Positions 46,837 to 51,762 of a stretch of 51,762 nucleotides of DNA are shown piece by piece; positions within the stretch are counted from its first letter, which is position 1, and each line of letters begins with the position of its first letter. Both the position numbers and the translations under genes were made by a program. The DNA is from Gammaproteobacteria bacterium (lineage in GTDB: Bacteria > Pseudomonadota > Gammaproteobacteria > Arenicellales > JAJDZL01). The notes below the pieces were generated by a model. The model ran no database searches. It had not been told where the DNA came from and saw nothing but the letters and a program-made list of their open reading frames with translations. The stretch covers positions 1 through 51,762 of the forward strand of contig JAJDXD010000074.1 in the NCBI GenBank assembly GCA_022823405.1, in the 5' to 3' direction.

Positions 46837-46948
46837 ACGGAAAAGTTCAACGTTTCAAGTTAGGCAATGTCAAATTCTATATTCAGACAGGCGATAAAAT
46901 TGAACTCATTCATATTGCCGGGATTTGCGGCTGCAGAATTAAACACCA

Positions 46949-47878
46949 ATGATCGAAGTTTCAGGACTGACCAAGCGCTTCGGTGACACCGTCGCTGTCA
47001 ACAATCTCTCATTTGCTGTTAAACAGGGTGAAGTGTTGGGTTTTTTGGGCCCAAACGGTGCTGGCAAGTCAACCACAATGAAAATGATATCCGGCTTTCT
47101 CACCCCGGATCACGGCATAGTGAAGATTAGTGGATTCGACACTGCGCGTGAACCGATCAAAGCAAAATCCTGCCTGGGCTATTTACCGGAAGGCATGCCG
47201 CTTTATAGTGATATGCCAGTTCACAGTTTTCTCGCATTTGTTGGCAGAATAAGATCTATTCAGCCGTCAAACCTTGCCGCTCGTATTGCCGCAGTGGTTG
47301 AGGATGTGCAGTTAGGCGATGTACTGACTGAACCAATCGGCAGTCTGTCAAAGGGTTACAAGCGGCGTGTCGGGATTGCTCAGGCGCTGCTTCACGACCC
47401 GCCGGCTTTGGTGCTGGATGAACCGACAGACGGACTGGATCCCAATCAAAAGGATCAGGTACGTAGTCTGATTGAAAACATTGCGTGGCGCAAGGCTATC
47501 ATTCTGTCAACTCACATTCTGGATGAGGTGGAAGCTGTCTGTTCCCGTGTCATCATCATTGATCGCGGTGAAATCGTGGTGGATAGTAAACCGCGCACAC
47601 TTGCGACACGTTCGAGTAAACACAATATGGTACATCTCAGTTTGTTGGGGGTTAACCCTGAAACCGCTACATCGCAACTGCGCCAAATTGAAGGCATCAG
47701 ACGCGTACAATATAAGGAAAAGGAAGATTCCTTTGAACTCATCCCGATGGACGGTCAAAGCATCGTCCATTCCGTATGGCAGAAGGTGACTTCAAATGGT
47801 TGGAAAATCAAAACCATTTCGGAGCAGGGAGGACGATTGGATGATGTTTTTCGACAACTCACGCGTATTGAAAACTGA
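46949..47878 (+). CDS. ABC transporter ATP-binding protein (ABC-2/GldA-like)
   Basis: A 309-residue ATPase with Walker A GPNGAGKST, signature LSKGYKRRVGIAQAL, Walker B LVLDEPTDGLDPNQ and H-loop STHIL. A C-terminal extension of about 90 residues is typical of ABC-2 exporters (GldA, NosF, CcmA-like). No ABC-2 permease follows; the next gene is a DUF2782 protein, so the membrane partner is missing from the window. Confidence 0.88.
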   Translation: MIEVSGLTKRFGDTVAVNNLSFAVKQGEVLGFLGPNGAGKSTTMKMISGFLTPDHGIVKISGFDTAREPIKAKSCLGYLPEGMPLYSDMPVHSFLAFVGRIRSIQPSNLAARIAAVVEDVQLGDVLTEPIGSLSKGYKRRVGIAQALLHDPPALVLDEPTDGLDPNQKDQVRSLIENIAWRKAIILSTHILDEVEAVCSRVIIIDRGEIVVDSKPRTLATRSSKHNMVHLSLLGVNPETATSQLRQIEGIRRVQYKEKEDSFELIPMDGQSIVHSVWQKVTSNGWKIKTISEQGGRLDDVFRQLTRIEN

Positions 47879-47909
47879 ATTTATTTCGTATTCGCCCGGC
47901 AGAAGCTGT

Positions 47910-48278
47910 ATGGCAATTATTGGTGCTGTACTGTTGATTTTTGTCTGTTCCAATGTCACTGCTCAGAATTTGGTTGAAGAAATTGAGCTGCCAAAACCCG
48001 TCGTGTTGCAATCGGGGGTTCCTATTCCGGAATTGGGAGAAGCCGCTCGACGTGCGATTGTGATTGATTCGGAAGTTCAATCGGAGCAACTTCCAAAAAC
48101 CGGAATCAAAGAATATAAACTCGGCACCAAAACAGTCCGGGAGTATCACGTTGGAAAGCAATTGCAGCATGTAGAAATCATTGATGCCTCTGGTGCAATC
48201 TACATCGTAGATCACAATCGTCTTTCCACATCCATTGAAAGCAATTCGCGCTCCGGCGTTCTCGTTTCCACATGGTAA
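47910..48278 (+). CDS. DUF2782 family secreted or membrane-anchored protein
   Basis: About 122 residues from the ATG at 47910, which starts with a probable signal peptide (AIIGAVLLIFVCSNVTAQ). The domain includes GIKEYKLGTKTVREYHVGKQ and IIDASGAIYIVDHN, typical of DUF2782. The frame is open upstream, with other ATGs at 47841 and 47844 inside the ABC ATPase gene, so the start is uncertain. In Pseudomonas the homolog lies between polA and thrB. Its function is unknown. Confidence 0.75.
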   Translation: MAIIGAVLLIFVCSNVTAQNLVEEIELPKPVVLQSGVPIPELGEAARRAIVIDSEVQSEQLPKTGIKEYKLGTKTVREYHVGKQLQHVEIIDASGAIYIVDHNRLSTSIESNSRSGVLVSTW

Positions 48279-48282
48279 TCCA

Positions 48283-49242
48283 ATGAGTGGTGTGAGTTCA
48301 GGCGTTGGCGTCTATATTGGCGATGGGTTGCGTCAGTATGGATTTGGAGATGGACACCCATTCGGAACAGATCGACTTGATGCATTCTGGAATGAAGCGA
48401 TTAAGACCGATTTGGCTAAAGAGGTACAGGTGCTGGACCCCGTATCCTGTCTGGACAAGGATCTTTCCCGCTTCCATGATGAAAACTACATTCAGTTCTT
48501 GAAGGAGAAATCGCGCGACGGATCTGGTTATCTGGATGGCGGAGACACTCCAGCGGTACCGGGTGTTTATGAAGCGTCGTCATTTGTAGTCGGCTCTGAT
48601 CTTGATGCGCTCGACCGAATATATCGTGGAGAGTTGAGCCGGATTTTCATTCCGATTGCCGGACTTCATCATGCTGGCCGACAGCGCGCTGCAGGGTTTT
48701 GTGCGGTCAGTGATCTCGGTGTCCTGATCGAGACTGTAAGAGAACGGTACGACGTTAAACGAGTGGCCTACGTTGACATAGATGCACATCACGGAGACGG
48801 TGTCTTTTATGCTTTTGAATCAGACCCTGATGTCATCATTGCTGACATTCATGAAGATGGCAGATTTCTTTATCCGGGCACCGGGTTCGTTCAAGAAACC
48901 GGAAAGGGTGATGCAAGGGGCACAAAAATGAATTTTCCGGTGATGCCTGATAGTGGTGATGCCGTATTTTTTGCGATTTGGCCGCGATTGGAAGAGTTTA
49001 TTCGATCGTTTGAACCGGAGTTCATTATTCTTCAGGCCGGTGCTGACAGCATAGATGGTGATCCGATCACCCACATGCGATTTTCACCCCAGGCACATGG
49101 ACATGCTGCTACTCAGCTTTGCAAATTGGCTGAAGAGTTCTGTAATGGCAGATTTATCGCTACTGGCGGTGGTGGCTACAACCGTAGAAATATTGCACTT
49201 GGCTGGTGCGAAGTTCTGAAAGCGATGATCGAGACCGCTTGA
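48283..49242 (+). CDS. histone deacetylase family protein (AcuC-like)
   Basis: About 319 residues from the ATG at 48283, which follows the DUF2782 stop by four bases; an in-frame ATG at 48235 overlaps that gene. Catalytic and zinc-site motifs of the arginase/deacetylase fold are present: GLHHAGRQRAAGFCAVSD, VDIDAHHGDG and QAGADSIDGDP. Bacterial members remove acetyl groups from proteins such as acetyl-CoA synthetase, or from polyamines or other small amides. Substrate unknown. Confidence 0.9.
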   Translation: MSGVSSGVGVYIGDGLRQYGFGDGHPFGTDRLDAFWNEAIKTDLAKEVQVLDPVSCLDKDLSRFHDENYIQFLKEKSRDGSGYLDGGDTPAVPGVYEASSFVVGSDLDALDRIYRGELSRIFIPIAGLHHAGRQRAAGFCAVSDLGVLIETVRERYDVKRVAYVDIDAHHGDGVFYAFESDPDVIIADIHEDGRFLYPGTGFVQETGKGDARGTKMNFPVMPDSGDAVFFAIWPRLEEFIRSFEPEFIILQAGADSIDGDPITHMRFSPQAHGHAATQLCKLAEEFCNGRFIATGGGGYNRRNIALGWCEVLKAMIETA

Positions 49243-49531
49243 GTTAGTGGGTCATAAGATAGTTGGCAACTTTTAGCTTTTGTGGAAAAGTTTGTCAAAT
49301 AAAGGATTTATCCGGTCGTTGAATCACACTGAAAATCTGGTTAATCAACTACAGTATGACGCCGTTCGTTAAAGTGTTTCAACAGCCATGTCCTAAGTGG
49401 AAACTCAGTTACCTACTAGCCCAAGCTAAGCCTCAATAGCTGAACTGTCTTTTCCGCCTCGTTAACAGTACCGCCCCAAACCTCACACCCTATTACGCCT
49501 AGCCTCTCGAAAACATTGCAGCTATCAGCTT
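49243..49531. other. non-coding leader before the second TRAP operon
   Basis: 289 bases without a coding frame. The last 100 bases are pyrimidine-rich (for example CGCCCCAAACCTCACACCC). No terminator for the deacetylase gene and no copy of the 20-86 hairpin of the first TRAP operon was found. Confidence 0.4.
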
Positions 49532-50266
49532 ATGAACATTGACTTTATCGGGCTGTGGCATTCACTTGAGCGACTACCCTTTCTGTTCAGTCTTACAGTA
49601 TTTGGCCTGGTAGTTCTGACGGTCCTCGCATTTTTTATTTTACCCACTGTATTGCTGTTTGTTTCTGAGCCGCAGCAGATTCTGAAGTCAACTCGGACTC
49701 GATTGAACGAATTGTCCGGTCGTTCTGGGTGGCGAAGATCACTAAATCTCATTGCAAATTGGCTCACTGTACTTAACTCAGTGATCGGTCGAGTTGTGGC
49801 ATGGCTGATCCTCTATATGACGCTCATGCAATTCGTTGTGGTTATCATGCGCTACGTATTTTCATATGGCTCGATTCAGATGCAGGAGTCTATCTGGTAT
49901 ATGCATGGGCTAATGTTCATGCTTGGTGCTGGCTATACCCTGGTGAAAGAAGGACATGTTAGACTGGATGTGTTTTATCGCGAGGCATCTGAGAGGACAA
50001 AGGCATGGATCAATTTGATCGGCTCTTTGGTGTTTCTTCTGCCGTTCTGTGTCGTTAATTTCGATTTTGCGTGGTCACTGGTGCTCAATTCCTGGGCAGT
50101 TCGGGAGGGTTCAATTGAAACCACGGGCCTGCCATACATTTATTTGTTCAAAACAGTTATTCTGGTTTTTTCGATTCTGGTTGTAATGGAAGGTCTCGCA
50201 CTGGCCATTCGAAGTCTATTAACCTTGACCGAACGCAGCCAGTCGGGAACATCGGCCGAGGCATAG
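49532..50266 (+). CDS. TRAP transporter small permease, long form (DctQ family)
   Basis: At 244 residues this is longer than the usual 160-190. An N-terminal membrane segment (about 18-45) and a basic loop precede a standard four-segment DctQ core that includes IMRYVFSYGSIQMQESIWYMHG and the loop YREASERTKAW. Long DctQ forms occur in the TakP/mannitol-type TRAP branch. It ends four bases before the large permease. No binding protein precedes it, so that gene may be to the right of the window or elsewhere. Confidence 0.85.
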   Translation: MNIDFIGLWHSLERLPFLFSLTVFGLVVLTVLAFFILPTVLLFVSEPQQILKSTRTRLNELSGRSGWRRSLNLIANWLTVLNSVIGRVVAWLILYMTLMQFVVVIMRYVFSYGSIQMQESIWYMHGLMFMLGAGYTLVKEGHVRLDVFYREASERTKAWINLIGSLVFLLPFCVVNFDFAWSLVLNSWAVREGSIETTGLPYIYLFKTVILVFSILVVMEGLALAIRSLLTLTERSQSGTSAEA

Positions 50267-50270
50267 CGGC

Positions 50271-51762
50271 ATGGAATTCTTAGCCACTCCCGAATTTCTA
50301 TGCGCGGCACTTTTTGTGTCAGTAATTGTCCTTCTGATGTTTGGATTTCCGGTTGCCTTCACACTAGCTGGAAGTTCTTTGGTGTTCGCTATTGTTGCGA
50401 GTGCGTTTGGTCTGTTTGAAGTTGCATTCTTATCAGCCCTCCCGCAGCGAATCTTTTCAATTATGCGAAACGAAGTCCTGGTTGCAGTCCCGCTGTTTGT
50501 CTTTATGGGCGTGACACTGGAGCGGTCCAAGATTGCCGAGGAGTTGCTCGACAATATGGGCAAACTGTTTGGTCGGATTCGGGGCGGATTGGGTTATTCG
50601 GTCTGTATAGTGGGTGCGCTGCTGGCGGCATCAACAGGCATTGTCGGTGCCACGGTCGTTACCATGGGTCTGTTGTCGCTTCCAACCATGTTGCGCCGCG
50701 GTTACAACCCGGCTTTGGCCTGTGGATCGATCTGTGCATCAGGGACGCTGGGCCAGGTCATTCCTCCGTCGATTGTGTTGATCTTGCTCGGTGATCAACT
50801 GTCCACCGCTTTCCAGCAGGCGCAGTTTTCGATGGGCAATTTTTCGCCTGATGCGGTATCGGTGAATGATCTTTTTGCTGGCGCTCTCATTCCCGGTTTG
50901 GTGCTTGTGGGTCTGTATATTCTCTATCAGGTCGTGGTTGCGATCATTCGGCCGGACGCGAGTCCGGCAATTCCTAAGGGTGAAGAGGACCTGCGAGAGG
51001 ATGGGCGATCGTTTGTATGGACCATGATTTCCACGTTGTTTGCACCGCTTGCGCTGATAGTTGCTGTGCTTGGATCAATACTTGCAGGGCTTGCGTCACC
51101 GACTGAATCGGCAGCGATGGGAGGGACAGGTGCTTTGATGATGGCAGGCTATCGCGTCAATCCCGATCGCGGACGGCCCATTGTGATCGGACTCGTGTGT
51201 CTTGTCGTGATGCTGGCGATTACATCTTTGTTTGATCTTCGTATGCAGCGCGATGAAGTTTCAACAATCGAGTGGGCAGCAATATTTGTGGCTCTGGTGA
51301 GCGCGATTGGGTTGGTCTATGGGATTGCGACAGCAATTCTTCGGGTGTATTCGACTCAAGATGCCAGTGGCGAATCGATTCTTCCGCAGATTATGCGCCA
51401 AACACTCTTGGTTTCGACCATGGTATTCGTCATATTGATTGGTGCATCAATGTTTTCTCTGGTATTTCGCGGACTTAGCGGTGATGCCGTTGTCGAAAAC
51501 GTGTTACACAATTTACCGGGTGGCACGTTAACTGCTTTACTGTTAATTATGTTGGTCATGTTTCTGCTTGGATTTATTCTTGACTTTCTGGAAATCATCT
51601 TCATTGTCGTTCCAATTGTTGGTCCAGTGCTCCTTCAACTGGAGATTGCACCTGGTGTTCCGATGAGTCCAGTGTGGCTCGGAGTCATGATGGCGGTTAA
51701 TTTACAGACTTCTTTTCTGACGCCACCATTCGGATTTTCACTGTTTTATCTGCGCGGCGTCG
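50271..51762 (+). CDS. TRAP transporter large permease (DctM family), cut by window end
   Basis: The frame starts MEFLATPEFLCAALF at an ATG at 50271 and stays open for 497 codons to the last base. DctM motifs are VAVPLFVFMGVTLERS, TGIVGATVVTMG, GTLGQVIPPSIVLI and the near-terminal FLTPPFGFSLFYL. A long hydrophilic insert (DASPAIPKGEEDLREDGRS, about residue 230) and a longer middle part are typical of the larger DctM type. The C-terminal end is missing. Confidence 0.9.
   Translation, partial: MEFLATPEFLCAALFVSVIVLLMFGFPVAFTLAGSSLVFAIVASAFGLFEVAFLSALPQRIFSIMRNEVLVAVPLFVFMGVTLERSKIAEELLDNMGKLFGRIRGGLGYSVCIVGALLAASTGIVGATVVTMGLLSLPTMLRRGYNPALACGSICASGTLGQVIPPSIVLILLGDQLSTAFQQAQFSMGNFSPDAVSVNDLFAGALIPGLVLVGLYILYQVVVAIIRPDASPAIPKGEEDLREDGRSFVWTMISTLFAPLALIVAVLGSILAGLASPTESAAMGGTGALMMAGYRVNPDRGRPIVIGLVCLVVMLAITSLFDLRMQRDEVSTIEWAAIFVALVSAIGLVYGIATAILRVYSTQDASGESILPQIMRQTLLVSTMVFVILIGASMFSLVFRGLSGDAVVENVLHNLPGGTLTALLLIMLVMFLLGFILDFLEIIFIVVPIVGPVLLQLEIAPGVPMSPVWLGVMMAVNLQTSFLTPPFGFSLFYLRGV

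Noticed and set aside
1..51762. tRNA, rRNA, CRISPR array or insertion sequence
   Set aside because: No regularly spaced repeats, transposase, terminal repeats flanking genes, or rRNA/tRNA-like sequence was recognised by eye; a tool search could still find a divergent tRNA.

Overview
The window looks like chromosomal DNA from a gammaproteobacterium that can respire nitrate. This rests on gene order as well as protein families. The runs fis-purH-purD, tsaC-hemF, and cytochrome c4-engB-polA-DUF2782, plus a narK-narGHJI-parvulin operon, all match arrangements I know from Pseudomonas-like genomes. No rRNA, tRNA, insertion sequence, phage gene or CRISPR array was recognised. The organism cannot be named from this sequence alone.

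Layout. 1-3273: a possible leader attenuator, then a TRAP transporter (small permease, large permease, Tat-exported binding protein) closed by a strong terminator. 3446-13714 (minus): a nitrate respiration operon, read from the right as a fused NarK1-NarK2 transporter, NarG, NarH, NarJ, NarI and a cytoplasmic parvulin foldase. A GntR/FCD regulator lies just upstream. 15046-21540 (plus): fis, purH, purD, purE, tsaC, hemF and waaA. 21544-23513 (minus): tolC-like and pcm. 23912-36096 (plus): an accessory cluster of MarR regulator, AmiC-like cytoplasmic binding protein, flotillin-like SPFH protein, a five-part urea/amide/branched-chain-type ABC importer and an acyl-CoA ligase. 36271-44155: hspQ, a UvrD-type helicase, an HD-domain protein, ilvE, a small zinc-finger protein, a divergent phosphoglucose isomerase, cytochrome c4 and engB. 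44146-49242: polA, an ABC ATPase, a DUF2782 protein and a histone-deacetylase-like enzyme. 49532-51762: a second TRAP system cut by the window end.

The most unusual part is the accessory cluster. Its last ABC gene (31899-34229) encodes one uninterrupted 776-residue protein. A complete LivF/UrtE-type ATPase is joined by a low-complexity linker to a complete amidase-signature enzyme with its Lys-Ser-Ser triad intact. A well-placed Shine-Dalgarno sequence and ATG lie exactly at the start of the amidase part, so free amidase may also be made. An acyl-CoA ligase follows immediately. I infer a pathway in which an amide is bound in the periplasm, imported, hydrolysed at the transporter to ammonia and a carboxylate, and the acid activated to its CoA ester. 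The AmiC-like protein and MarR protein could be the sensor and switch, and the flotillin-like protein a membrane scaffold. The substrate and the coupling are hypotheses.

The two TRAP systems, amide cluster and nitrate operon suggest a facultative heterotroph that scavenges small organic acids and organic nitrogen. An oxygen-dependent HemF and a cytochrome c4 indicate that it also lives aerobically.
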